In this document: positions 44,613 to 64,000 of the stretch, piece after piece
Layout: each line of letters opens with the position of its first letter
How positions within the stretch are numbered: the stretch's first letter is position 1
DNA from: Seriola aureovittata
Taxonomy: Eukaryota; Chordata; Actinopteri; Carangiformes; Carangidae
DNA: 64,000 bases
Direction of reading: 5' to 3'
Assembly (NCBI RefSeq): GCF_021018895.1
Contig: NC_079382.1
Coordinates: 23,276,001-23,340,000 of the forward strand
The notes under the pieces: model-generated
What the model saw: only the letters and a program-made list of their open reading frames with translations
Databases searched by the model: none
What the model was told of the DNA's origin: nothing
Position numbers and translations under genes: made by a program

Positions 44613-45873
44613 ATCATCACCACCCCCACCTCCCCAATTTAATCAATGACGGTAGGCTAAATAACAGAAACACATCTGTATAATGTAATATACACTACAT
44701 CCTCCACAGTGATCAATTGAATCAACAACTGTCTAAAACTTTTTTGGTAATAAATTGCCAGCTGAGTATATTAGTAATTATCAGGTGTATGCTCAGGCTC
44801 CAGTGCTTTAAATCCCACAATTTCCAACTTTGACAATTTTTATATCAAAAATGTAGAGATTTGTTTTTGTCCTGTATCACCCAGTTTTGGTCTCATTCTG
44901 ATATCTTTTACAGGTTTTGAGTAAGTGGGGGTAGTTCCCTCCACCTCTTCCATTAACTGCAATACAAATTCAGGAGGAGGTGTTACTAGGCAGAAATGGG
45001 CGAAGCTGACTCTGATTGGCTAATTAAACGAATTAATTCTTAGTCTTTTAACTCAGGTATGAGAGCAACTCTAAGATAAATAAACATATTATAAATTGTT
45101 TACCTTTAAATTTTCTCAATACTTCAGTGAGGTGGTCACATTCCTCAGCGATTTTGTTCTCACAAGCTTTCTTGCCCATCCCAAAGTCTCTGAGGTTGGT
45201 CAAAGCAAAGCGCCTCATTTCTTTCCATGAATCCCCATTGGCCCATATAATACCTGAGTTGAAGTAGTAGTAGAAAATATGTTTAATATGCAACTGAGGG
45301 CTGACAATACTGGCGTAAAGTTTAACAGAGGAAGTCAAAGATTGGGGTAAAAGTATGCTTTTTCTCCACTTACCATGTCCTTGATTAGATTCATGCATAA
45401 TTTGTGTTGGATCTCTGTCTCCGAACTCTTCAGCGTAGTTGACAAGAGCCTCTTTCACTGTCTTGTATCCTGCCAGGACCACCACTTTTTTAGGTCCCAA
45501 ATAGACTGTGAACACTGATCCATATTTCTTGGAAAACTAAGAACAGCAGCATGTATTACAGATATTTTCTTGTTTATAACACACACATGAAAAAGTGATA
45601 CAGTGAAAGAGGTGAGCCAACACAATACACTACACTACTAGAAAACGACCCAGTCACTGTCTTTACCTTCAGTAACGTCTCGTAGGGTTTCTTGAGGTCC
45701 AGCTGCAGCAGGTTACCAAGCAGGGGAAGCGGTCTGGGACCTGCAGGTTCCCTCCTGTCTTTCTGGGAGGTGAAGCTGAAAGTCAAAACAAGGTAGATGA
45801 GCAACAGGACTATTAGAGTTCCCAACAGGGAGACAGAACTGGAAGTCTGGAGAAATAGATCTAATATCCCCAT
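42077..45873 (-). CDS. cyp2k1-like: Cytochrome P450 2K-like, gene B (short C-terminus)
   Basis: Exons: 45667-45873, 45374-45536, 45104-45253, 44228-44388, 43959-44138, 43214-43355, 42941-43125, 42329-42470, 42077-42243; 498 residues. It has an N-terminal anchor, a [12 protein letters not shown] hinge (one Pro of the usual PPGP is Ala), WKEMR, I-helix [11 protein letters not shown]-helix EIQR, and heme loop [11 protein letters not shown]. It is a membrane monooxygenase like its neighbours. It is the most divergent copy in the active-site helices ([18 protein letters not shown]5 [13 protein letters not shown]). Exon 9 is 21 bases shorter: after SEDE the sequence differs and TGA falls right after PHKL, where the others continue CAVPCM. 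Intron 3 carries a (CA)n tract at about 44564-44611. All splice sites are GT-AG, and it looks functional. Confidence 0.92.
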
Positions 45874-45999
45874 AATTAAAAAAAAAAAAAAGCGTCCTGA
45901 AGTTGTTAGTGTCCCAACAAATCCGTTTCCTTCTAGAGCTAACGGCTGTCTTAGGCTCCGTGAGTGTTTGTGTAAAGAGAGATGCCCTTTGTGGCTCAA

Positions 46000-46035
46000 A
46001 TGTAGAATATGCACAGCCCAAGGGGTGGGACAAAT
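46000..46035 (-). promoter_or_regulatory. Conserved proximal promoter block, gene B
   Basis: Reads gcacagcccaaggggtggga on the + strand, about 135-160 bases upstream of the gene B ATG. It matches the blocks before genes A and C. Confidence 0.5.
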
Positions 46036-46339
46036 TGTACAAAACTGCCCCAACAAGTATTATTGATATAGTGTTACTGCTTAATGTTCTCTGAACTCTG
46101 AGTCAAAGATTTGCTTAACTATCATGTTATTGCTTTAAATTTTCAGTATTCCAGCGGCTTAAGTTGCCACAGCAACAGTCCCTCTGGAGTAAAAGAAATA
46201 AAAATGCTTTATTTTTTGTTGTTGTGGCTGTGTACAACTAGCCCATAATTGCTAACGCCAGTCCAAATTAATGAATCATTTATATATCCTTCTTACCTGT
46301 AATAGTAAATATTACAATGCATTTTCCTTATTCATGTCC

Positions 46340-46850
46340 TCAGCTGAGTCCCAATTCAGGGGCTACATCCGTCTGAGGCTGCATTTCAAGACCGATTGCA
46401 TCACAGCTGTCCCATTTTGAAGGCTCCTTCTTGACAAATGTGGTCTTCTTTTCCTGGGTAACAAAGGCTTTAATGGTTGGATCCTTTGTTACCCAACCAG
46501 TCCTGAGATTCATTACCTGTAATGAAAGCAAACAACGCTGACAGAGAGCCTTAGGATTACAATGTAAGTATTTGTTTTCATCACAGTAAAAAAAAAAACA
46601 AGGAAATTTAAAACCCTCAAGTTTTTGTAAGAAAAAAAAAATTATATGTTGTCAAGGTTGCTAGGCGACAGGACAAGTTTGTGACGCAACAGTAAGGGCG
46701 GGCACAGCTAGTTACACTGACATCCTCCGTATGCCAGACTGTCTCATTTCAGTTTGGCTTTCTCGGTTACAATTGCTATACCGCATCTTCTGAAGGATGC
46801 TGGTTCTGAAGTCTATACTCCCTGATACGTAGCATAAATTGAGACAGTGT
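46340..46850. mobile_element. MITE-like element upstream of gene B
   Basis: Begins ctgagtcccaattcagggg and ends aaattgagacagtgt, so its ends are imperfect inverted repeats (gtcccaatt / aattgagac). The interior has no transposase. The right end alone recurs upstream of gene C at about 54318-54338. Confidence 0.45.
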
Positions 46851-46949
46851 AAGCAAATGTCAGTAGCAGTAGCTAAATGTCTAGCTTGTTTAATACACTT
46901 TACTCTCTGAATTTCAGAGTTTCTCTATTAGATTGCATTAATAATCTAT

Positions 46950-47365
46950 AGATGAACGCTAATGTTAGCTAGTTTCCAACTTTTGCTTTAAGTTACAGTT
47001 TAGCTTAATGTTAGATAGCTTCTAACTTTTGCTTTAAGTTATAGATTAGCTAATTAATGTTAGCTAGTGTCTATCTTTTGCCTTAAGTTACAGTTTAGCT
47101 AATTCATGTTAGCTAGTTTCTATCTTTTGCCTTAAGTTACAGTTTAGCAAACTAATGTTAGCTAGTTTCTAACTTTTGCTTTAAGTTATACATTATCTAA
47201 TAAATGTAAGCTAGTTTCTATCGTTTGCCTTAAGTTACACTTGAGCTAACTAATGTTAGCAAGTTTCTAAGTTAAGGCAAAAGTTAGAAACTAGTCAACA
47301 TTAGTTAGCTAAACTTTAACTTAAGGCAAAAGTAAAAAATTAGCTAACTAATGTTATCTAGCTGA
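46950..47365. repeat. ~49-bp minisatellite with an inverted segment
   Basis: Six to seven units of the type taatgttagctagtttctaa plus cttttgctttaagttacag. From about 47265 the orientation flips (aaggcaaaagttagaaacta), so the array folds back on itself. A shorter cognate lies at 54440-54600. Confidence 0.8.
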
Positions 47366-48650
47366 TAGAGGGCCCCTTCATTTTCTATGTTTGTTTGGCA
47401 TTTCATTACCAGTATAAAATATCATATTATTTCATTTTAGCAAATAGAGGCGCTCAGTCATGAGCAGCTAGACAACAGAGGATTTGTTGTTGTAGACAAA
47501 GGTTTTGACATTAACAAGTTTATTATTTCATTTTAGTACTTTAGTAATTAGTCTTTTACATTTTTGATATTAGCTTTTATAATAGGCACGCCCTTTGTTT
47601 TCATTCAGGAATTCAGTCGTTTTTACCTGCTCATGTAATTGAACAATAATAATAAACAAATAATTGTGTGCTGAATTGTGTGAGGAGAGTTATAAGTTAG
47701 CAGTATAGCTGTGATCATAGCAGTGTAAGGTATGTGTTCTTTAGGCTATTTGCCAGTAAATAAATGCTTCTGAACTACAGTCCAGACAGTGAGCCAGGAA
47801 AGGTTAACAATATTGAGTCAGGAAAATACATGATTTATTGTCACTAGAGTGTGTCATTGCTTTGAAGCTTACCATAAAAGGGATTTTTAGATGTGTGTTC
47901 TCTATATTGCACATTTGATATGTTTAATGTCAGCTCCAAGGCATTATCTTAATAAGTCTTCAGCCAGGAAGGAATGCAGAAAGGTGAAGATGTCTAGGCA
48001 GAGAGCAGCAAGATGCAGGACAGAGACATAGAACATTAAAGACAGGCAGCATAAAACCATGAGACAGGCCCTGAATTTTTACTTCCTAAAGACTCTGCGG
48101 TTCAAAGAATGTAGCATCTCATGGATTGGATAAAACATTGCTAGTGAACTGATTTTTGCAGCATTATTTATTGTTGAAAAATACATCAAAATATTACACC
48201 TTCATTTTGCATCACAAGTTACAAGATAGCCCTTTGTGGGATCAGGATACATATAATAAGTGAACTATGAATCTGGAAGGGCCATGTATGTAAATATTAT
48301 AAAATATTGGTAGCATAGAGTACTGAATCAACACTAGATAAATGAAATGCCTGGAAAATGAATATTTGGATATGGATAACACACAAAACAGTAAAAAATT
48401 TTAATCATATGTCTGCTAATGTTCCTGATGTTTGTACTTAATATTTGGAAGAGAAAGGTACTCTATTTCACTGCCTGTCGGAATATCCAAAGATCCAAAA
48501 ATTCAGGAAAAATATTATTATTGCTTGGACGGTTTAAAGAAGCAGGTAACATACATTTTATGTTATATATTTACATTAGTGTTGTTAGATTATATATGTT
48601 TACTACTGTTAAGCTACATGTGGCTTTTCATTACTAGGTCCTCCCCCTCC
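47366..48650. other. Intergenic between CYP2K genes B and C
   Basis: The part to about 47650 matches 54600-54880 upstream of gene C, i.e. duplicated 5' flank. The part near 48115-48260 matches the 3' flank of gene A. No gene is seen. Confidence 0.55.
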
Positions 48651-53798
<5,148 letters not shown>

Positions 53799-53899
53799 GA
53801 TTTAAGAAGAGTATCCTTAAGCTGTCAGTGTTCCTCACAATATGGATTTGCTTCTAGAGCCTCTGTTAATGTTTTTGTAAAGAGCGGTTTCTTTTTGTG

Positions 53900-53940
53900 C
53901 ATGGAGAATAGGCACAGCCCAAGGGGAGGGACATACTGAG
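53900..53940 (-). promoter_or_regulatory. Conserved proximal promoter block, gene C
   Basis: Reads ggcacagcccaaggggaggg on the + strand, 107-137 bases upstream of the ATG. It corresponds to the blocks of genes A and B. Confidence 0.5.
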
Positions 53941-55420
53941 GAAAACTAGCCCAACAAGTGTTTGTCGTCTGCTGTAAGGTATTTAGGTCATGTTCTCTGA
54001 AATCTGGTTCAGAGATTAACACAGACTGCTCCTGCTGTTGCAACATACAGTATACATATCATGTCGCAACACTTGTTTTTATTCTGCATAAGTCTGAGAC
54101 TGTGTGTGTGTTTGGTTATAATGCTTCACCATTGATAAGGATTCCATGTTTTATTCCATTCCCCTTGTTGTTGTCTCATTGAATCCTAAATATTTGAGCA
54201 TGTTATGTTTAAATCCATGTTCTGAACATAGTATTGATAGGAAAAAGGTGTGCATGTGTCACAGAATGAAGACCAAGGGTGACTTGGCCTTTTCTGTTGG
54301 CGTCCCTGCCCTTGTGCAAGCAAATTGAGACACTGTATGTAATGTAAGTAGCAGTAGCTAATTATTTAGTTTGTTTAATACACTTTACTTTCTTACCTTC
54401 AGAGTTTCTGAATTAGATTGTGTCAAGAATATATGGACCAACGCTACCATTAACTAGCTTCTAGCTTTTGCCTTATGTTGCACCTAGCTAACAAATGTTA
54501 GAACCTAGCGATAGCACCTAACAAATGTTAGCTAGGTTCTAACTTTTTCCTGAAGTTACAGTTTAGCTAACTAATGTTAGCTAGCTAGTTAGCTCTTAGC
54601 TAGTGCACCCTTTCATGTCCAGTGTTGGCTTTGCATTTCATTACCAATATAAAATGACATATATTATCTAATTTTAGAAATCACTGGTAGTCCTGAGCAG
54701 TGAGACAATGGAGGGTTAATTGTTGTAGAGATATGCTTCGACATCAATATAGTTTAGTACTTAGTACTTTGCTTTAATTAGTCTTGTAGCTTTTCAATAT
54801 TAGCTTTTAAAAGATGCACCCCCTTTGTTTTCAGGAATTCAGGAGTTTTACCTGGTTGGGTTATTGAACAAGTTCCCCAGACTTCCAAATTGATCGTATA
54901 ATCAGAACCTGTGTCAACATTTGTTTTTTCTTTTCCTGATTAAGATTGTGCCCAGCAGACAACTGTGATTCTAATTAAAGTTATTTAACATTAATTCCTC
55001 ACGTTTATAATCATACAGGGACCGGCCACACACGAGATGGCATAGTGCAGTACGCAGCGTTCGAGTGGAAGCGACCTTCCAGAATTTCCTCCACTGAAGA
55101 AACCACGCTTTTCACCTAACAGGCCACAGATAAAGAAAGAGGTATGACCAAATCATAGGTGGACTGGCTATGGGGACTACCAGCTCAAATCCCTTTTGGC
55201 TGGTGGAACATCAAAACAACCACAGTTTTTTAAGTTTTTACCAGCTCCTTCAGTGTCATGCGTGCATTCCAGTCTACGCAGATAAGTCCAAGGCTCATTT
55301 TCTTTCCCAGTGCAATCGTGGACCAGAATCAATGCTGGTCTGGTTTTACTGATATGAAAAACCCTACAAGCTGCTAAAAGGCTCCAGCTTGACTTGGAAC
55401 TGGCTTTTCGTCACCCCCAT
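53941..55420. other. 5' flank of CYP2K gene C
   Basis: 54318-54880 is a second copy of the gene B upstream flank, including a shorter version of the ttagctagtttctaa minisatellite at 54440-54600. 54880-55420 is unassigned. No gene is seen. Confidence 0.55.
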
Positions 55421-55468
55421 GCATCTAGCTGTTCATTAATGACTGGTCATTAATGAACAGGTAGATGC
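55421..55468. repeat. Near-perfect 23-bp-arm palindrome
   Basis: Arms 55421-55443 and 55446-55468 are reverse complements with one mismatch and a 2-base centre. The inner 15 bases per arm (ctgttcattaatgac) are perfect. A third partial copy (cattaatgaccagcta) follows immediately. Confidence 0.9.
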
Positions 55469-55479
55469 TCATTAATGAC

Positions 55480-55800
55480 CAGCTAGAGTAGGCATGATAA
55501 TGTTAGTTAACTTGCTGCAGCTATCACTAGTTGGCTTGATGCCAGCATTGCTGTGGAGCATATCATGTCAGTGCTATCGTGGGCTAATGGTTGTGGCTAG
55601 ATTGTTTTCTGTTGTCGTGTAACAAAGTAACTTTATTCAGTTGTGCCTCTTGTGTATGTAGTTGCCGCTTTAACTGGACATCATAACACCTAGCTGAGAA
55701 ACTGAATGGAGACCAGATGTGTGGCTGACAAAGCATTTATTTTGGTCTGAAATGCTGGTGGTCTAGTGCAACATCCGGTGGCAGTGACAATCAAATCTTA
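55480..55800 (-). repeat. Dispersed repeat, inverted copy of 16770-17060
   Basis: Contains agcattgctgtggagcat, taatggttgtggct and actttattcagttgt, which are the reverse complement of the 16770-17060 copy. It ends with the gacatc/ggtggcagtgac core. Confidence 0.7.
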
Positions 55801-55940
55801 AATGCCTTAAGTGGGCAGGAGTCTAAAGAAGCAGTTCACATACGTTTTATTTAATTTATCAGTGGTATTTTTCACATTAACTACTACCACTCCTACTGTT
55901 AAACTACAATGTTTTTTTCATTACTAAGCCCTCCCCCTCC

Positions 55941-56354
55941 TCACATACGGGGGACAGCACAAAGTTTTTGAGGTGAAGGTCTGAGGGTAAGGCCTGCACG
56001 TGCAGTCAGATCCAGTTCATCCTCTGAAAGTCCGGGCGGAGGAGTGAAACGAAATTGCTGTAGGAGGGTGGTGAAGAAGATGAAGAGCTCCATCCTGGCC
56101 AGACTCTCTCCGAGACAAATCCTGCGACCTGTGAGGGACAGCACAAAAACACTTGAAGTCATCTGCCAGTGGAAATAAACACTGACATTAAGAGATGCTC
56201 GAACTCACAAACCTGCAGAAAAAGGTAGGAATGCATCTCGCTTGACAAACTTTCCATCTTTGTCCAGGAAGTGAGCAGGATAAAAGGAGTATGGTTTCTC
56301 CCACTCACTCTCATCATACAGGACAGATGTGAGGAGAGGATACACTGTGGTCCC
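55941..56354 (-). pseudogene. Orphan CYP2K exons 8 and 9
   Basis: 56213-56354 is an intact exon 8 and 55941-56128 an intact exon 9 ([16 protein letters not shown] to LCAVPRM, stop 55941-55943) with normal splice signals. No exons 1-7 belong to them: upstream, 56360-56740 copies gene A intron 7 and then breaks off at about 56740, and gene E with its own exons 8-9 follows. It is either a truncated gene duplicate or an alternative 3' end that gene E could splice to. By itself it lacks the anchor and most of the fold. Its closest relative is gene A (both [11 protein letters not shown]). Confidence 0.8.
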
Positions 56355-57106
56355 CTGTGGACAACATAAAATCTGTGAGGCTTTTCTGTACTCATCATAT
56401 TATCCCTTAATTATTTATTTTGATGAAATACTAAAACGTTTTAAGGACTTTGTTGAACAACTTAATAGATAAAAAGATAGAATTTTTCAAATACATTGAT
56501 AAGTCTCAAAAAAGGATAATTCAACAGATAAAAAGAATTAGAGAAATATCACATGTTCATTTTAACACTGATGAAACGTACTGACAGTAGGTTCACATTT
56601 TTGGTTCTAAATAAATGACCTAACAACTATTGGATGAACTCCAATGCAATTTGGTGCAGATATCAGTGGTCACCTTTCATTTGGCGCCATCATCAGGTCA
56701 AAAATATTATTGTCCAATACTTTGACTTATGATCAAATGACTGCAAAATTTATGATTTATGTTAATACATATTGTTGATGTTAATTTATTATAATTTACA
56801 TGTTGTATGTGAGGCCATGGTACAGTAGAATTACATTTCTGCTCCAAAGGAAGAAGTTCAGGTGTCTCAGGATCTTAGAGTTAGAGTGTGAGATCGGCAG
56901 GAGGTGCAGCATTGTAATTATGGACATACCAGATCTTCATGATGAAGTAGTTACATTAGTTTCTCTACTCTGACAGAATAGAAAGGAACTGATTAATAAA
57001 GTTCACTGCTGTGATATGAGGTCCTCTAAAAAAGTATTAAAGCCTACAAGTTAAAATCTATTCTCTTGCATATAAGTCAGTCGAGCTGCATTTTCAAGCT
57101 CTGTTG
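56355..57106. other. Duplicated gene A intron and unassigned gap
   Basis: 56360-56740 is almost identical to gene A intron 7 (about 36490-36870). The remaining bases to gene E show no exon. Confidence 0.7.
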
Positions 57107-60696
<3,590 letters not shown>

Positions 60697-62562
60697 CGTG
60701 TGCTTGCCGCCAGTGTCGTATCACAGTAAGTCTCCTGCCCTGCTGTGTTTGAGTCTGAGTGTGAGGACAGGTGTCTTTTGTAGCTGCCAGTGAGGGAAAC
60801 AGCCCCGACCACAGGTATGACCCAAGTATGGGAAAGTTCACCCACAAAAAAAACTATTAGTAAACCTTTGTTGTTATCAGCTCCTTTCAGAACAATGTGT
60901 TTTATCTGTAGATTAAGATTAACAAGATAGGTTTGAGCTTTCTTTATCTTGAAGGCCACTATCTTGTCACGTGATCTTAAAGTGAGAGTAATTAAGTCTG
61001 TACAGAGGTTGCAGGAAGATGTGGAGTAAAGTTTCACCTCGACACGTTAACCATTGCCCAGTTATTTTAACAGATGCTTGTATCATTTTGGTTGTTGACT
61101 TTTGGCATTTTCTCTGCACTTCCAACAGCTTCTATTTACTCACACATCCATTTATAACCATCCAATAAGAAATAATAATATCACAATGGTTCATTTTTAC
61201 TTTGCATATATTGCTAATAATACCTTTACTTAAATTTTCAACTGAGGACATTTAATAATGGAATATTTGTTTTAAGGTATAATAATCCATACATAATCTA
61301 GCAATAGATGATAAATAATAGGATATAAAATTCAACAAACAGCACTGCAAGCTGAAGTCTCTAAACTCCATGAAGTCCAATTGACACGTCTCTATAACAG
61401 TTTCAACATAAACTGAACATTAAAACCTAAAAATCATGACTGTTGTGTTTGTTTTACCCAGCTGTACCTAATAAATTGGCAACTAAGTGTATTCAATGTT
61501 GATCAACAGAGAAACCCCAAATGCTAATTGCCTTGGAAATTAAATTTATCAGCTTATTTAAAGGTTCGATCGTCACTGCCATTAGATGTCACACTCGACC
61601 AGCAGCATATATATATATATATATATAGCAAAAACACAGCAAATATAGAAGCAAACACCAGAACCAAAACAGCGGTAGATATTAGACTTTGTGATAAGTG
61701 CTGGCACATTGAAGGTAGGTTTGGACTCTCTCCTGTAGTGTTTAAGATTTTACTGATGAATCTTTAGGTGTAGTGGTTCAGTTTGTTGACCTTAGAACTG
61801 GATCTCTTCATTGTGTGTTGTGTTTTCCCTTCAAGTTTGAACATACAATCATTTTGAGATTTCAGAATAAACCTTTGTCCGAGGATTGATGTTTCGTGGC
61901 CTTTTCCTTTCCGTGCATCCTGACCCGATGCCCATGATGATAGTTCACTTGTCATCCTGAGCTTCTTATTTTGCACCTGACGTTAATGTAGAACTCTGCT
62001 GCTGTTCCACCCACATTATTACCCAAAACACTTCCTTCTCAGTTCTCAGAAGAAATTACTTCAGAGACACAATGATGAACCAACAGGTCTCAGACCAGTA
62101 ACACGTCATCTTATCCGTTCTCTCCCAGCTGCTGCAGTCTCACCGTGTTGCTCCATGAACGATGAGTTTGGCTCTTCACCTGTCTGTTCACCTGCGCTGT
62201 CAAACATCACCTGTTTTCTGAAGAGAAGAGCTGCAACGCAAACATTTATCTGATCTAACAGTCTTCACACCTTTAGATTCCTCAGTCCTCTTCTTCTTCT
62301 TTTCATTTGATCGAAACATTCACAGCAAAGTCAGTGTTGTGAAAACATCTGGATTCTTCATAATTTGATATCTACAAGAATTCAGAGGTGAAAATATTAT
62401 AGTCTGTGAAGACATGAATGAATCGACTGAAAGATGGGAAAAAACACTCAAGTGGTTGTAAGGAAATGACACTTCACTAAAACAGGGAAGTGAACGCCTC
62501 CTAAAGAAGCTTCAGCTCATTTGTTCTCTCAGTCGAAGGGGTGAGAAGGAGACAGGAGCACG
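60697..62562. other. Intergenic between P450 array and Ig receptor gene 3
   Basis: AT-rich. It has a short dispersed-repeat core (cactgccattagatgtc) near 61574 followed by (AT)n at about 61606-61627. The last few hundred bases precede a receptor gene and probably contain its promoter and 5' UTR. No other gene is seen. Confidence 0.5.
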
Positions 62563-63774
62563 ATGGTCGAACTCAAATGGACTAAATGGATTAAAATGTC
62601 TTTGTTTGTGATGCTGGGGCTTCAGTTCACAGGTAAGGACACATATAACACACACAGATAAGGAAACAGTAGAAAGCTTCACTAGTGGTGCTTCAGTAAC
62701 TACAGTCTTATAACAGCTGAGTGTGTTGTTTGATGTGAACAGAGTTTAATGGAGGATAAGATGCATTGCAGCTGGTACCGTCCTACGGGTCGTATCCGAG
62801 GGCAGAGGCTAGTGACACATGGTTGTTTTGTTAGAGTTGGATTTTCTTTCAGTTGTTTGTTCATGTTTCTCTCTCGTCTTCTCAGCAGCTGTCACAGGAC
62901 AAGATTCCTTCCTCTTTTTCAGAGATGGAGATGAAGCCGCTCTGCCTTGTAAAAATGCCAGAGATGATCAGGATAAATGTGGCAGTACTTACTGGACCTT
63001 CAGTCATTCATTAGACTCATCTGTAGACCTGGTTGTCCAGGGTCAGTTTGGTAAAGATGCTCAGACTAAATCAGACAGACTGAGTCTGACAGAGAACTGT
63101 TCTCTGGTTCTGAAGAAGGTCTCAGATGAGGATGTTGGTCTGTACGGCTGCAGACAGCGTGACAAGTCAGGACGACAACAAGCTCCAGATGCTGTGGTTC
63201 GTCTGTCTGTTGTTACCAGTGAGTATTTACATCAAACTGTCTGTTAGAACAAAACTCTGAAACTTTACAATCATGATGATTATTATAGTGATGAAGTTCA
63301 TTTCTCTTTTGTCTTTCTCTCTCAATGTCTCCGTCTTCACCAGTGACTGAACATGAGGACAGTGAAATGGCCGTCATGTTCTGTTATGTGTTCACATTTG
63401 GACGGTGTGGATACCCAGTGCAGTGGCTGTATGAGGGTATTAAGGATGATGCCATCAACATAGTGTCAACACCTGGTACCTGCTCAGCCCGTGTGTCATT
63501 TAACACTTTTCATCTTCATCACAAGCCAAAGTATCAGGAGTCATTCAAGTGTGAAGTGACAGATATAAACAGAAAGAAACGGCTGCTGTTTACCTTCATC
63601 CCTCAGTCCTCAGGAGAGAAAACAGGTTTGTTTATTTGATGGATTTGAATTTTACAGACGACATCATCTTCTTCTGTTGCTGCAGATGGAAAACTTTACA
63701 CATTTACTCCTTTGTTGTTTCTGTTTTGTCTAATTTCATATTCAGTTGTACCAAATGGAAACATCTATCAATAA
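62563..63774 (+). CDS. Two-Ig-domain receptor, gene 3, short-tailed
   Basis: Exons 62563-62632 (signal peptide MVELKWTKWIKMSLFVMLGL), 62886-63218 (D1), 63344-63625 (D2) and 63686-63774 (membrane segment and end). D1 shows ALPC, STYWTF and EDVGLYGCRQ. D2 shows VMFC, PVQWLYEG and SFKCEV. Both domains keep the same extra cysteine pair as genes 1 and 2 (DKCGS with ENCSL; GRCGY with GTCSA), so this is a more distant member of the same family. The D2 exon uses an acceptor further downstream than genes 1-2 because the ancestral cag reads caa. The last exon gives YTFTPLLFLFCLISYS and stops at TAA 63772-63774 after VVPNGNIYQ. This leaves a membrane anchor with almost no tail and no ITIM. Whether another 3' exon lies beyond the window is open; family and ligand are unknown. 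Confidence 0.75.
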
Positions 63775-64000
63775 CAGAAACATTACACACATCGACCTTT
63801 TCATGCTGTTTTATTAATTAACCTTCACATTAAAAAGACAGTCAACTTCACTGTTTGTGTTGAACTCTGTGACTTGAGTGAAAAACCTCCCAGTTCAGAT
63901 CACAACTGGTTTTAATGTCACAGTGACAAACTGCTTCATGTCTGATCTGTTGTTGTGTGAGTGATGGACATTTGCACATCAGTTCTGTGAATCTAACCAC
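63775..64000. other. Downstream of receptor gene 3
   Basis: AT-rich 3' UTR or intron sequence; no exon is visible before the window ends. Confidence 0.5.

Noticed and set aside
46340..46531. 63-codon minus-strand frame
   Set aside because: Lies in a MITE-like repeat and has no domain.
56213..56354. Separate complete P450 gene at 55.9-56.4 kb
   Set aside because: Only exons 8 and 9 exist; the upstream DNA is a copied intron and then unrelated sequence.

Overview
The window looks like nuclear DNA of a ray-finned (teleost, probably percomorph) fish. It has vertebrate genes with short GT-AG introns, very dense (CA)n/(GT)n microsatellites, fish-type interspersed repeats, a tRNA-derived SINE of a type I associate with percomorph genomes, and gene families such as CYP2K and multi-cysteine Ig receptors that are typical of fish.

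Layout. (1) 1-13355 is a conserved microsynteny block: the last exon of tatdn3 (+), a candidate spata45 (-) with an RFX X-box-like site in its promoter, and a ten-exon flvcr1 (+), the choline/heme transporter of the SLC49 family. (2) 13356-18650 is flvcr1 3' UTR or intergenic DNA with dispersed repeats. (3) 18651-30667 is a small cluster of two-Ig-domain membrane receptors on the + strand: one decayed copy and two apparently intact genes made by a tandem duplication of about 4.6 kb. The second repeat unit carries a broken THAP-domain element. The intact genes have a V-like and a second Ig domain, each with an extra cysteine pair, an arginine in the membrane segment, and ITIM-type tails. (4) 30668-36071 is repeat-rich, with a complete SINE and a dead CYP2K fragment. 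(5) 36072-60696 is a minus-strand array of four complete nine-exon CYP2K-like cytochrome P450 genes plus a spare exon 8-9 pair; the copies differ at substrate-recognition positions. (6) 62563-63774 is another + strand two-Ig receptor, apparently with almost no cytoplasmic tail, so the P450 array sits inside or beside the Ig receptor cluster.

How the parts work: flvcr1 is a housekeeping transporter. The P450s are membrane-anchored xenobiotic/lipid oxidases of the endoplasmic reticulum. The Ig genes look like leukocyte surface receptors with inhibitory signalling potential. No common pathway is implied; the window joins an old syntenic block to two rapidly duplicating gene families. The most promising poorly described system is the Ig receptor family: ITIM tails, membrane arginine, CDR2-focused divergence, and a 4-nt tandem splice donor that could switch the ITIM off.

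All exon borders were read by eye from splice signals, reading-frame phase and comparison between paralogs; no alignment or search was run.
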